Positions 12,061 to 23,439 of a stretch of 64,000 nucleotides of DNA are shown one piece after another. Numbering within the stretch: position 1 is the stretch's first letter; each line of letters begins with the position of its first letter. The notes under the pieces were generated by a model, which saw only the letters and a list, made by a program, of their open reading frames with translations, was not told the origin of the DNA and searched no databases. The position numbers and the translations under genes are program-made. Source of the stretch: Heterocephalus glaber (Eukaryota > Chordata > Mammalia > Rodentia > Bathyergidae); NCBI RefSeq assembly GCF_000247695.1, contig NW_004624730.1, forward strand, positions 29,189,351 to 29,253,350. The letters are read 5' to 3'.

Positions 12061-12701
12061 TATTGTTTGGACTCATTTAGATTCCATATTTAAATCGCGT
12101 AGTATAGGACATGAATCATAGAAAAATAATTGTTCACTATTACTATTCTTATCACTACTAGCACCACATTTTAAAACCCTCAAGAAATAACCATAACTAA
12201 ATGATAACCTTCTGTCTCATGTGAGAAAATGTAAATGACAAGGCAGTCATAAAAACAATTTTGTTTCTGCAGTTTCACCTCCTTAAAATATTTTCATTTC
12301 TTTTCTGTAATCCATGATGATCTATTTCATGACAAAGATTTTGCATCTTTTATTTTTCTATGAATAATTTTGTTAGAATACAAGAACTTGTTCACACAGT
12401 ATTTCTCAATTTGTGCTTGTGTTCTGGATGACAGATAAGTGTAGGATGGTTGGCAGATCTTGCCCAGATTTCCCTAATACACATCGAACCCTGACTATAT
12501 GATTGATATCATCATTGCTTCATAAACAATGCAATTTTAATCTTATTATGGCAACTCTTACAACAAATAAACAACTCTATATCCGAAATGTAAAGATTCT
12601 GGATAGGGCTGGACAACACTGCCTATTAAAGTCCTCCATACTGGCAGAGGCAATAAGTTTACTTTCTGTATTTCTGAAGACAGAAGCACAGAAATCACAG
12701 C
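12061..12701. other. Upstream flank of the AADAC pseudogene
   Basis: About 640 bases before the ancestral ATG. No clear TATA box or CpG island; I cannot place a promoter or 5' UTR boundary from sequence alone. Confidence 0.4.
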
Positions 12702-12839
12702 ATGGGAAGAAAGTTGCTGTACCTTTTGATTTTGGGGATTCTCCTAGCATATTATGTTCATATGCTTCTCCCAGACAACTGTTAGGAACCATGGAGAGTA
12801 ATGGTCATTGATACATATCTGAAAACTATGGTGCATTTG
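12702..12839 (+). pseudogene. AADAC: AADAC-like pseudogene exon 1
   Basis: The ATG at 12702 opens 46 codons starting MGRKLLYLLILGILLAYY, the short cytoplasmic tip and signal-anchor helix that holds AADAC in the ER membrane with its catalytic domain in the lumen. A TAG at 12783-12785 (codon 28) stops translation directly after the helix, so only a short membrane peptide could be made. The donor GT is at 12840-12841 (ttg|gtaagt) and looks functional. The codons after the stop (EPWR, LKT) still follow the family pattern, showing that the stop is a later hit inside real coding sequence. Confidence 0.92.
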
Positions 12840-13089
12840 GTAAGTCTGCAGCTCTCTAAAGACAAACATTTTAAACTTTGTATGAATGCCTTTTCTTATT
12901 TCTGATTTATCTGGTTTTAGTGTGTTTGCTTGTTGTAGTAAATTATGTCTTTGAATCACTTGGTTTATCTCTATTACTTTGCTTGGCTTATCGTAAATGC
13001 TGGGAAATTTCTTTGCATATCTAGTCACATATTTTAACGGAAATTATGAATGAAGAGTCTAATTGCTAGAATTAGAATATTGGTAAATA

Positions 13090-13175
13090 TCACTACCTAA
13101 CTGTACAAACTTGAACTAATTATTTAGCCTCCCTGGGCTCACTTTCATTTCTACTTCCTCATATGTAGGTAGGTT
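13090..13175 (+). repeat. MIR fragment in intron 1
   Basis: ctgtacaaacttgaactaat, ttagcctccctgggctcact and cttcctcatatgtaggtagg follow the MIR core order. The rest of intron 1 (12840-13898) shows nothing else recognisable. Confidence 0.6.
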
Positions 13176-13898
13176 GTTGTTACTGAGAGCAATTCCCATG
13201 GAGTGCTTGGGACTTTGCCTTGTTCTAAGGCAGAAGGACAGACTGAGGAAGGCACCCCTTTCCCAGACATCCATTCTTTAACTTTAGCCATGCCTGCTTT
13301 CTTGCATGCAGCAAGGGGATGGAAGGGACTCCACCTACAAGAGCCCCCTCATCTCCAGGCTACACTAGTATCTCTACCTGGAGGGGTTTTTCCTTTTCCT
13401 TAGTTAATTAATTAAATTCTTAGAAAAATGTCTTCCTTTCAAGAGTTAGGTAAAATTATACTTCCTATTCAAAAACTGCTTTCCATTCAGTGCTTGCAGG
13501 TAGCTCTTGCAATCATATGCTCTGTGCTCTCAAAGTTCCTGGGACAGAGCTCTGTCAGAGAATTTACACTATTTTATAACAGCTTCTTTACTTGTCTTTT
13601 TGCCTTTAACGGAGTTTTTTGGAAAAGAGTTTTCTACGTTACCTTTGGAACCTTAAAGCCTAGTATATAACCTGACACATTTTTAGAATATGGGCTACAT
13701 TCTTTTAACTATTTTTAAAATAACCACTGAAGGCAAAAATCACTGCATTTCATGTTTTTACACATGGATAAAGGAGATTTATGTATGAAGATTCCTTTCA
13801 TTTCACTTAATTTAATTAAGGGTTAATGTGTACTGGCATGTTCATGAATCTGTTTGCATTTGGAACTTGAATTATAAAACTGCAATTTTTATTTTTAG

Positions 13899-14121
13899 GT
13901 TACATTTGTGGAGTTTTTAGGACTTTGCCACTTACTTGACTGGCTTAAAATTACCATACAGTTTAGGGAAGTCCCACCAACTTCAGATGAAAATGTCACT
14001 GTGACTGACACAACATTCAACACCATTCCTGTCCATGTGTATGTGCCCAAGAGGAAGGCAGATGCTCTAAGAAGGGCTGTGTTTTATATCCATAGTGGTG
14101 GGTGGTCTGTAGGAAGCCCTG
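13899..14121 (+). pseudogene. AADAC: AADAC-like pseudogene exon 2 (oxyanion-hole exon)
   Basis: The exon is fully open, with acceptor tttttatttttag at 13886-13898 and donor g|gtaaga at 14121-14122. It encodes [16 protein letters not shown], then [15 protein letters not shown] and the strand leading into [12 protein letters not shown]. In the HSL-like family this last segment is HGGGW, whose backbone amides form the oxyanion hole. Here the first glycine (codon 112) is serine (AGT), a change that would be expected to impair catalysis even without the nonsense mutations. Confidence 0.93.
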
Positions 14122-14688
14122 GTAAGAGAATATCTTCAAATATCTCTGCTATTGAGGTCATTTGCAAATTTTTACTAAGGCTTTAAGGAATGCTCTTAAG
14201 CAAAGACACTGTAGTCTCTTTTTCTTCCCTTGCTTTGATGTAAGGTAAAATTTTACTCTTTCTTGAAGTTTCAAATTACTATTTCCTATACATATACGCC
14301 TTTCCTCATCAGGTAAGGCTGAAATGAGAAAACACAATGTGTCTTTCCATTTACTGAATTACTTTATGAAAGCATACATTGATATTTCTATCAGTTTCTA
14401 TTTGACAGTATAGGACAAAGCAATATGGAAGTTCATTATTTACATATTAAGTATGGACATGGTAATATTCTAGCAAATTTTGAGGTATCTTAGGAAATAC
14501 AAAATTTTTCTTGGAACTTACCCTCTAGTGGAGAAAATCTCTAATCAACTGATTCACAAACAAATACTACAGTGTATCAAGAAGTGACAACTGTTGAAAT
14601 AGTAGACCAGAGTAATTGAGATTGGGTACAAAGGTTGCAAATCTCTTGACTTAGAGTAGAAAAAGGAACACATTCAGAAGTGGACATA

Positions 14689-14772
14689 GGGCCAGGGATG
14701 TAGGTCAGAGGTGTAGCGCCTGCCTGGTAAGCACAAGGCCTGAGTTCAATTCCTGGTACCAAAAAAATTTTT
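14689..14772 (+). mobile_element. ID-type SINE in intron 2
   Basis: gggccagggatgtaggtcag, then gcctgcctggtaagcacaag and gttcaattcctggtaccaaa with a short A tail. It is followed 16 bases later by a B1 in the same orientation. Confidence 0.88.
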
Positions 14773-14787
14773 TTTCAATGACTTTTA

Positions 14788-14933
14788 GCCGGGGTGCACT
14801 GTCTCATGCCTATAATCCCAGCATTGGGAGGCGGAGTCAGGAGAATCACCTTAAGTTTGAGGCCAGCCTGGGGTACATAGTGAGTTCAAGGCCAGCCTGA
14901 AGTCAATAACAAGACACTGTCTCAAAAAAAAAG
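14788..14933 (+). mobile_element. B1-type SINE in intron 2
   Basis: gccggggtgcactgtctcat, gcctataatcccagcattgg, gaggccagcctggggtacat and an extra gagttcaaggccagcctgaa, the 7SL-derived body with its internal duplication, ending agacactgtctcaaa. Confidence 0.9.
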
Positions 14934-14990
14934 AAAGAAAGAAAGAAAGAAAGAAAGAAAAAGAAGGAAAGAGAGAGAAAAAGAAAGAAA
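14925..14990 (+). repeat. (GAAA)n microsatellite grown from the B1 tail
   Basis: A-rich tail converted into GAAA repeats, about 65 bases with a few GGAA and GAGA interruptions. Confidence 0.9.
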
Positions 14991-16200
14991 TGGACACACT
15001 GGATAAAGTATCAGTTGTCTGACAGAAAAGTCACTAAATTCGAGTCTTAGAATATTTGATATCTATCTGTGTACTTCAAATGAATAGAACATTGATCATC
15101 TGGAGGAGTTGAGATGGAATTGGATCTAAGAATTCTGAACTCTAGGGAAGAAGAATGAATTCAGACAAAAAATGTTAAAACTTGAAATTAATCAAAATGT
15201 GTCAAATTACATGAGAAGTTAGGAGAACAAAAATTGAGAGTGGAGAGGGGTTAGAGATGGAGGGACTCTGAGTTGGCATTATTGTCCTCTTTCTGACAGG
15301 ATGACAGGGAAAGTGAGGACAGATCCCCGTATAACACAGACACAAATCTGAGGAGGAAGAATAAAAACCAACAAGCCATTAAAAAGTGGATAAAGCGATT
15401 AATAAAATAAAAATAAAATTAAACAAGAAAGAAGAACTAATGAGAAGGGGTAAATGGCATAAAGATGTCAACCAAGTTGCATAGAAATATTTAATTTGGA
15501 TGTTGAAGTTTTATTTTCATAGTGTTGAGGACAGTCTTAATGGATATTCACAAAGAAACACATTGCAGAAAGCAAAATGTAAGAAATAAGCAAATGAGAG
15601 GAATAATTTGTTCTTTGAAGGGACATAGTAAAAGAAATAAATAAGAGAATTATACATTAAAAGGAGAGTTAAGAAAGAATATTTTACTTGACTTTCCACG
15701 TGGGAGATATATGAGCAAGTTGGTCAATTGAAGATAATAAACAAAAACAGAGTAGGAAAAAAGATTGGCTGGAATTATTGACTGATGGTCATCTCAAGGG
15801 ACATGAGAGGAAAGAATATTTAAAGTATTAGTGAAATAATTGGACATGGATGGATGCATAGAGATGATAAAAGAGCATCAGATCTTAGACTTACCCAAGA
15901 AAAAAAGAGAAATGACAAGCTTCCACAAGATACAATTTATGAGAGTTGTAGAGATATAGGCACTAAGTAAAGATATTCTAGCTTTTTAGGGGAACATAGT
16001 TCTACTCCACTTATATTCAGGTATGATATCTCTTGTCTCATACAGGTGTTGGTAAGCCTTTAATGCTACCACCATTCTGTTCATATATCTTTGGCTACAT
16101 TATTGGAGTGTATGTTAGTCAATTCAGTGACTTGTCTTTCAAGTAGGCGGGGTTAGTAGTGGGGATTGAAAATATTGCCTTTGTGCAGAATTATATTTTT
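14991..16200. other. Intron 2 body, nothing recognised
   Basis: AT-rich, purine-biased sequence. No conserved frame or repeat family recognised. Confidence 0.5.
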
Positions 16201-16204
16201 ACTT

Positions 16205-16326
16205 TTTTATTTTGAGACTGTGTCACTAAATCACTAAGTTACCATAGCTGGGTTCCAATTTGGCATCCTCTTGTCCCAGTCTCCGAGAACACTGGGTTAC
16301 AGGCATGTGTCACCAAACCCAGCAGT
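16205..16326 (-). mobile_element. B1-type SINE (diverged)
   Basis: Reverse complement pattern: tttgagactgtgtcactaaa, then cccagtctccgagaacactg, ggttacaggcatgtgtcacc and aaacccagcagtg. Confidence 0.75.
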
Positions 16327-16677
16327 GATTGTCTCTTTTATCTGTCTATACCCATCATGTGAAACAACCAAATCAATATCTCTTCCAGCAAGCAAGCTGG
16401 GATCAGTGTTCCAGAGAGTGTAGCTGGCTAAGAAGGGCCAATGACAAAATGTCCAGGATGAAAGATGTAAGGGATAAAGAGTAATCAGAAGATTCCCTTT
16501 GAAGTCCGAATTCCAAGTTATTAATGAATGGTTTCTTATTCATAAAACTGCAGTGTTAAATTTGTATTTCTGGTTTTTTAGTATGTCACACTGTGCATTA
16601 GATTTTTTTTAAGGGAACAGACTTTGCTTCCTTTCTCTATTAACACTAATATCTTGGTTTTATTCTTTTTATTTTAG

Positions 16678-16747
16678 CTTCCCCTCTTTTTGACCTGATA
16701 TCAAGGTGGACAGCAGAGAGACTTGATGCTGTTGTTGTATCACCCAA
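16678..16747 (+). pseudogene. AADAC: AADAC-like pseudogene exon 3
   Basis: A 70-nt open exon with a pyrimidine-rich acceptor ending attttag at 16671-16677 and donor aa|gtaaga at 16748. It encodes SPLFDLISRWTAERLDAVVV, the family segment linking the oxyanion loop to the next beta strand. The phase joins exon 2 (one base carried over) and exon 4 (two bases carried over) exactly. Confidence 0.92.
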
Positions 16748-16980
16748 GTAAGATCTTTGTTGTCTTGTTTTGGGGACAGATGCCTCCCCTACCAGGATTC
16801 TGTCAGTTCTCATAGATGGTTAATATATGACTATGCTGATAATCTTTCTCCAATGACATTGAGAAGGCAAATAAAAGATTAGGCTAAATTGATGTGATGA
16901 GCATTGTGAAAATGTGTGTGTGTGTATTTGTATTATCTGTAAACATGAGAATAAGTGAAAGTAAAGGATATTTTCAAGTT

Positions 16981-17145
16981 GGGGGTGGCATTTGCCTGTA
17001 ATCTGAGCACTTGAGAGTCTGAGGCAGGAAGATGGCCATGAATGTGAGCCCAGCCTGAGCTCCATGGTGAGTTCAAGGGAAGTCTCAAGTACAGAGGGAG
17101 ATCTTGTCTCAGAAAAAGAAGAAAGAAAGAAAAAAGGAAAAATAT
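16981..17145 (+). mobile_element. B1-type SINE in intron 3
   Basis: gggggtggcatttgcctgta, ctgaggcaggaagatggcc, gagcccagcctgagctccat and agatcttgtctcagaaaaag, with an A-rich tail. Confidence 0.8.
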
Positions 17146-17628
17146 TTTTCATAAAAATTTAGTTTTATTATCTGGAGACATAATTGCTTGATATGAATTA
17201 CCTTCCAACTTAATGTATAATCATTAAGAATGAATGTCCATAAATTAGATGACTGTATATAAAAACACAATAAATAATTCTTGTATTAAATAGTGAACAT
17301 GAATACTAAAAGATAACTTTCATAAAACAGACTTACCCCATTGACTAGCACTAGGTGAGTTTATAACATTAAAAACTGATTGTTAAAAAAATGAGTTATC
17401 ATGTAAAGGTGTATGTTAGACCTATGATTCATGTTTGAAATGAACACTTTCAGGCAGTAAATTTATGGTCTATTAGCCTCATGTTAGAACTCTTTAAGTT
17501 TAAATTCCAAAATATGACAGAAAAGTTTACAAATAACACATCTATGCTTACTTGACTAGTTAAATTATAATTATAAAGTTGCAACATACTCCTACTAAAC
17601 ATTTGTGTGTAAATTATCCCTACTAAAC

Positions 17629-17675
17629 TTAGTAAATAGAATAGTATCTTGACTTTAGTAAATAGAATAGTATCT
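17629..17675 (+). repeat. 25-bp tandem duplication in intron 3
   Basis: ttagtaaatagaatagtatc occurs at 17629 and again at 17654, period 25. Confidence 0.85.
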
Positions 17676-17849
17676 TTATTTGTCATATTTGATTGAATAC
17701 TTTGATTACAAACTCACTATGTCTCCCTCTCCACAGCTCCTGGCAGTCAGCATTTTACTTTAGGAGTATGATTTGAACATTTTGGATACATCATAAGTAG
17801 AGTCATATAATACATGTCCCCCTGTGACTAGCCCATCAATATATTATTG

Positions 17850-18030
17850 AAAAAACAAGCAGTGGTATATTCACACTTTGGAATATTTACAGAAACACAA
17901 GTACATGGCAATGTGGATGAGATTCAAAAACATAATGTTGACCAACCAAACCCAGTTACATAAGCATTTGTTTTATTCAAGTTCACTTACTTTAAGGGCA
18001 AAGCAGGCAAAATTACTTGATACTGCTACG
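17850..18030 (+). mobile_element. Old L1 3'-end fragment in intron 3
   Basis: ORF2-end landmarks gtggtatattcacactttgg, atgtggatgagattcaaaaa, cataatgttgacc and the trailing aaagcaggcaaaattactt, in the order of old mammalian L1 elements. Confidence 0.65.
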
Positions 18031-18249
18031 TCTGGAGAGGGTGCTGCTGCTGATTCCTAACAAGATGAAGGGAAAAAGTAGAAGGATTATGACTGCTAGC
18101 AATGTTCCATTTCATGATGTGAGTGTTGAGTACATGGCTATGCTCAATTCAAAAACTCAGAACATTGTAGAATTAAGTGCATTCCTCATATGCATATTAT
18201 TCTTTAATATTATTTGTTATATAGTGATAAAAAACATTTTTCCTTGTGG

Positions 18250-18421
18250 CTACAGATTAGCACCTAAGTATCATTTCCCAGACCAATTTGAAGATACATA
18301 TAATGTTTTAAAGTGGTTTCTACACAAAAATGTTCTAGAAAAATACAGTGTGGACTCTGAGAGAGTCTGTGTTTCTGGAGACAGTGCAGAAGGGAATCTA
18401 GCTGCAGCAGTGACTCATCAG
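18250..18421 (+). pseudogene. AADAC: AADAC-like pseudogene exon 4 (nucleophile exon), acceptor lost
   Basis: Encodes [15 protein letters not shown], a helical segment, then [19 protein letters not shown]. The catalytic Ser (codon 189) is present, but the usual nucleophile-elbow GDSAGG reads GDSAEG, with a bulky acid two residues after the Ser. The coding sequence is open. The base pair before the exon, at 18248-18249, is GG where the acceptor AG should be. The nearest AG (18254-18255) would drop bases from the exon and break the frame. The donor g|gtagga at 18422 is retained, and an ID SINE begins 43 bases downstream. Confidence 0.93.
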
Positions 18422-18464
18422 GTAGGATGCTTGTCATTTCTGTTTTTCAAAATAGACTACTTGT

Positions 18465-18556
18465 TGGGCCAGGGATTTAGCTCAGTGGCGCCACACCTGC
18501 CTCACAAGTGTAAGGTCCTGAGTTTGATCCCTGGTACTGGAAAAAAATAAAAAAAT
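18465..18556 (+). mobile_element. ID-type SINE in intron 4 with 16-bp target duplication
   Basis: gggccagggatttagctcag, cctgcctcacaagtgtaagg, ctgagtttgatccctggtac and an A tail. Flanking direct repeat aaaatagactacttgt at 18449-18464 and 18557-18572, a perfect 16 bp. The perfect duplication suggests a fairly recent insertion. Confidence 0.95.
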
Positions 18557-18572
18557 AAAATAGACTACTTGT

Positions 18573-19220
18573 AAAATATTAGGTGTATGGATTTAAAATA
18601 TGAATGGAAATATAAGCATAGTACTTTTTAAAAATATTGAAAAGAATATTGATAAAAACACCTAAAATATCAAAATATTTTCTGATTCTGTAATCCTTTT
18701 TTTCTTTCTTAGTAAATTTATAAATATCTGATTAGATCATTGATAAAAACGTTGTGTCAATAAAATATTGTACCTCCAAGATGAGTAAGTAGAAATTTAG
18801 ATGCATTTACTCAGTGCATTAGTCCCTTATTGCCAGAATCATCAAACTATTTTTAGAAAATTATCATTTAAAGAGTCTGTACTACTTTTAAAAAACAAAT
18901 ACAAAAAATTAAAGGACTTTTGTATATGTATGTAAAAGAATATATTTAATAATTTATTTAATTATAGTAATAATAATAGAGTATTTTTATTCCACAGTAC
19001 ACAAAATAACTTTTGTGATGTAAAACATACTATTGCTGATTATTTAAAATGTAAGCTATTTTTCTAGTAGTAAGAGTAAACAGAAAAAAGAGTAGGCACA
19101 GAAAGCACAGGTAAACACACATATTAAACATATATGAGTAAATTTAGATTTTATTAGATGACGTTAATTATGAAATATGGATTTAAAACAATTGAAAATA
19201 TTCTTGTTGGTTCACTACTT
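18573..19220. other. Intron 4 body, AT-rich, nothing recognised
   Basis: Low-complexity AT stretches only. Confidence 0.5.
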
Positions 19221-19243
19221 GTATGTATGTATGTATGTATGTA
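19221..19243 (+). repeat. (GTAT)n microsatellite
   Basis: About six GTAT units next to the 3' end of the antisense L1. Confidence 0.9.
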
Positions 19244-19619
19244 CTTATTTATTTATTTTGGTTAAATTCTTTTATTGGTACATTTTAGGTATACAATACA
19301 TTTACACTAATCCTTGGGTTCTTGTACCTGACATGATGTATCTTGGTCCTTATTTTTTTCCCAGTACCTGTGCGCCTTTCACCCCCTCCACCTTTCCCTA
19401 TTTACAAAGACTTTGTTTCCATTTTTCCTTTTCTCATAATTTTTCCTTCCCTTCTTTCCTTTCCCCTTCCCCTCCCATTTCTCCTAACCCTTTGGACCTT
19501 TTCTTCCTATTGCAAATTATCAATTACTCATTTTAATCATTTTAACTTATTTACACTTTCCATTTCTCACATTAGAGAAACTGTATGGTATTTACACATG
19601 TGTGTCCTATTTATTTCAC

Positions 19620-22600
19620 TTAAGAGCATGGCCTCAATATGTATCCATTTAGTTATAAATGACTCTGTTTTCTCATTCTTTATGGCTGAGTAGTGCTCCA
19701 TTTTATCAAAAAAAACCCCACATCATCTTTATCCAGTTTCCTGTTTATGATCACTTGGGCTGTTTCCAAGCTGTAGCTATTACAAACTGTGCCTCTATAA
19801 ACATGGGTGCACATATATCACTGTGGTATTATTCTATTAATTCTTTTGAGAAGATACCCAGCAGGGGAATAGCTGGGTCAAATGAGACCTCTAGCCCTAG
19901 TCCTTTGAGGCATCTCCATACTGATTTCCACGGTGGTTGCACCAGTCTGCACTCCCACCAACAATGTAGAAGAGTTCCTTTCTTCCCACAACCCCACCAG
20001 CATTTGTTGTTCATTGATTTCTTGATAGCAGCCATTCTTTCTGGGGTGAGGTAGAATCTCAGTGTTGCCTTCATCTGCATCTCTCCAATAATCAGTGATG
20101 TTGAACATATTTTCATATGTTTATTTGCTGCTTTTACTTCTTTATCTGAGAAATGTCTGTTCATTTCAGATGCCCATTTTGAATTGGGTCTTTAAATTTG
20201 GGGGCGTCCGATTTTTTTCAGTTCTTTATATATTCTAGATAGTAGTCATTTGTCTGAGGTACAGCTGTTGAAAATTTTTTCCCACATTGTAGGCTGTCTC
20301 AGCTCTGTTGTTGGCTTCTCTTGCAGTGGAGAAGCTTTTTAATAAGATGAGATCCCAGTTGTTGATTCTTTGTGCTAGTTCCTGTGCTACTAAGGTTTTG
20401 ATCATAAACTCTTTTCCTATGCCAACGTCTTCAAGAGTTCTACCTAACTTATCTTCCAGCAAGTTTAGTGTTTCTGTCTTAATATTTAGGTCTTTAATCC
20501 ACTTCGATCTTAATTTAGTGCATGATAATAGGTATGGGTCTAGTTTTAATCTTCAGCAGGTTGAAATCCAGGTTTTCCACCACCATTTATTAAATAGGTT
20601 ATCTTTCTTCCAATGAGGGTGGTTGGCTCCTTTGTCAAAGATGAGGTGGCAGAGTATATCTGTAGTTGTTTCTGCATATTCTCATCTATTCCACTGATGC
20701 TCGAGTCTGTTTCTTTGCCATTACCATGCTGGTTTTTTTTATAGCAGTAGCTCTGTAGTGTAGTTTCAAGTTGGGAATTGTAATACCCCCAAGCCATGTC
20801 TCTGTTCCCTAGAAATTCTTTTGCTATTCTAGGTCTCTTCCAGTTCCAAATGAATTTTTGGATTGTTTTCTCTAGCTCTGTGAAACACATTATTGGAATT
20901 TCAATCGACATGGCATTAAATCTATATAATAGTTTTGGAAGTATGGCCATTTTCACTATTTTGGTTCTTCCTACCCAGGAACAAGGGATGTCTTTCCATT
21001 TTCTTATATCCTCCTCAATCTCCTTTTTCAGAGTGCTGTAGTCTTCAGTGTAGAGGTCTTTTACTTCCTTTGCTAGATTGATTCCTAGATATTTCATTTT
21101 TTGGATGCTATTGTAAAAGGAATTATTTCCCTAATTTCTCTCTCAGTAAGTTTGTTATTTGTGTACAAGAAGGCTATTGTTTTTTGAGTGTTGACATTAT
21201 ATTCAGCTACTCTACTGAATCTGTCAATTAAGTCTAGAAGTCTTTTGGTGGAGTTTTTTGGGTCTTCTAGGTAAAGAATCATATCGTCAGCAAATAATGA
21301 CAGTTTCACTTCCTTTCCTATCTTTATTCCTTTTATGTCTTTCTCTTTTTTAATTGCTGTGGCTAATGTTTCCAGAACTATATTGAACAGGAGTGGTGAT
21401 AGTGGGCATCCTTGTCTTGTTCCTGATTTTAACATGAAAGTTTTCAATTTTTAACCATTTAGTAGGATGTTGGCTGTTGGTTTTTCATAGAAAGCCTTGA
21501 TCAGGTTGATATAAAGACCTTCTATTCCAATTTTCTGTAGGGTTTTTTTCGTGAATGGGTTTTGAATTTTGTCGAATGCCTTTTCTGCATCTATTGAGAT
21601 GATCATACAGTTTTTGTCCTTGGCTCTGTTAATATAGTGTATTACATTTATTGATTTACATATGTTGAACCATCCTTGCATCCCTGGGATAAATCTGACT
21701 TGGTCAGGGTGTATAATCTTCTTGATGACCCTCTGTATTCTGTTTTCCAGTATCTTGTTGAGGATTTTTGCATCTATGTTCATTAGGGAGATTAGCTGGT
21801 AGTTCTCTTTTTGGGTTGGGTCTTTCCCTGGTTTTGGAATCAAAGTAACACGTGCTTCTAGGAATGAATTTGGAAGTATTGCCTCCCTTTCAATTTCTTT
21901 GATGAATTAAAGGAGTAATGGCAAAAGTTCTTCTTTAAATGTCTTGTAGAATTCAGCAGTGAAGCAATTAGGACCTGGGCTTTTTTTGCTGTTAAATTTT
22001 CAATTATGTTTTCAATTTCACACATTGTAATTGAGGTGTTTAGAATTTCTATATCTTCTTCATTTAACTTTGGCAATCTGTATGTATCTAGGAATCTGTC
22101 CATTTCTTCTGTGTTTTCCATTTTATTACAGTGCAGATCCTTGAAATAGGTATTGATGATCCTCTGGATTTCTGCTGGATTTGTTGTGACTTCACCATTT
22201 TTGTTCTTAATTGCATGGATTTGAGACTTTTCTTTCCTTTTTTTCGATAAGGTTGGGTATAGGTTTATCAATTTTATTTATTCTTTTAAAAACTCAAGTC
22301 TTTGATTCATTGATTTTTTTTTTGTATCGTTCTCTTAATTTCCATAGCATTGATTTCTGCTCTGATCTTTATAATTTCCTGTCTTATGAGAGCTTTGGGT
22401 TTGGCATGCTCTTCTTTTTCTAGGAGCTTGAGTTTCAGCATTAGGTTGTTTATTTGAGCTGTCAAATATGTTTTCCAAATATGGGCATTTACTGATATGA
22501 ATTTCCCTCATTTAACTGCTTTCATTGTGTCCCAAACATTCCTATATGTTGTACTGGCATTATCATTTACTTGTAGAAACTGTCTAATTTCTTCTGTGAC

Positions 22601-23370
22601 AACTGCTTGTTCAGGAGAGTGTTATTCAATTTCCATGTGTTTGTGGGGGTTTTAGGGTTTCTTATGCTATTGATCTCCAATTTTATTGCACTGTTGTCTG
22701 ATAATATACAGGGGGTAACTTCAATTCTTTTACATTTACTTAAACATGTTCTATGAGCTAGCATGTTGTCTATTTTGGAGAATGACCCTGTGCAGCCAAA
22801 GAATGTATATTCTGATTCTGTGGGGTGGAACACTCTGTAAATATCTATTAAGTCCATTTGTTCAATAGCTTAGTTCAGTTCTAGAATTTCGTTGTTGACT
22901 TTTTGTCTAGATGATCTGTCTATTTGTGATAGTGGGGTACCGAAGTCCCACACTACAATTGTATTAGTGCTCATTTGGTTTTCCATGTCCATCAATATTT
23001 GTTTTGTATACTTGGGGGCATTCATCTGTGGTGCATAAATATTTATGATTGTCATCTCTTCCTCTTGGATTGTTCCCTTCACAAGCATGTAGTGACCATC
23101 TTTGTCTCTCTTAATTAGTTTTGGTTTGAAATCTACCTTGTCTGCAAATAAGATGGCTGCCCCTGCTTTTTTCCGGGTTCCTATGTCCTGCAGAACTAGT
23201 TTCCATCCTTTTATTTTCAGTCTATGAATTTCTTTTTGAGTTGGGTGTGTTTCTTGTATACAGCATATTGTTGGATTTTGCTTCTTGATCCATTCTGCCA
23301 GTCTATTTCTTTCGATTGGTGAATTGAGGGCATTAACATTGATGGTTATAATTGATAGATATTGACTCAT
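19620..23370 (-). pseudogene. L1 ORF2 (endonuclease-reverse transcriptase), broken
   Basis: Reads on the minus strand from MSQYLSIITINVNALNSPIE at 23370. The endonuclease part keeps CCIQETH, but the catalytic GDFN box reads WDFG (near 22950), losing the Asn, and a stop follows at 22870. The reverse transcriptase keeps [16 protein letters not shown] and the [11 protein letters not shown] active site (near 21300). The zinc-like C-terminal region (CWWGCGKKGTLLHCWWEC) is near 19960-20010. At least seven frame breaks separate these blocks. Confidence 0.92.
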
Positions 23371-23439
23371 TCTTATGATGTTTTACTGTTGTTGGCTCTT
23401 TTATTCCCCCCGCCCCCTTTTCCTTTAACTTCTAGCCTT

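Noticed and set aside
18017..18550. 177-codon open frame spanning exon 4 as an intact short esterase
   Set aside because: The first 78 codons are intron sequence and the tail is an ID SINE. Only 18250-18421 is family-like.
19177..19693. Open frames rich in Pro, Ser and Phe on the + strand
   Set aside because: They are antisense readings of the L1 polypurine 3' UTR. The same pseudo-protein appears antisense to every L1 3' UTR in the window (near 89-370, 35501-35983, 58127-58517, 61765-62118).
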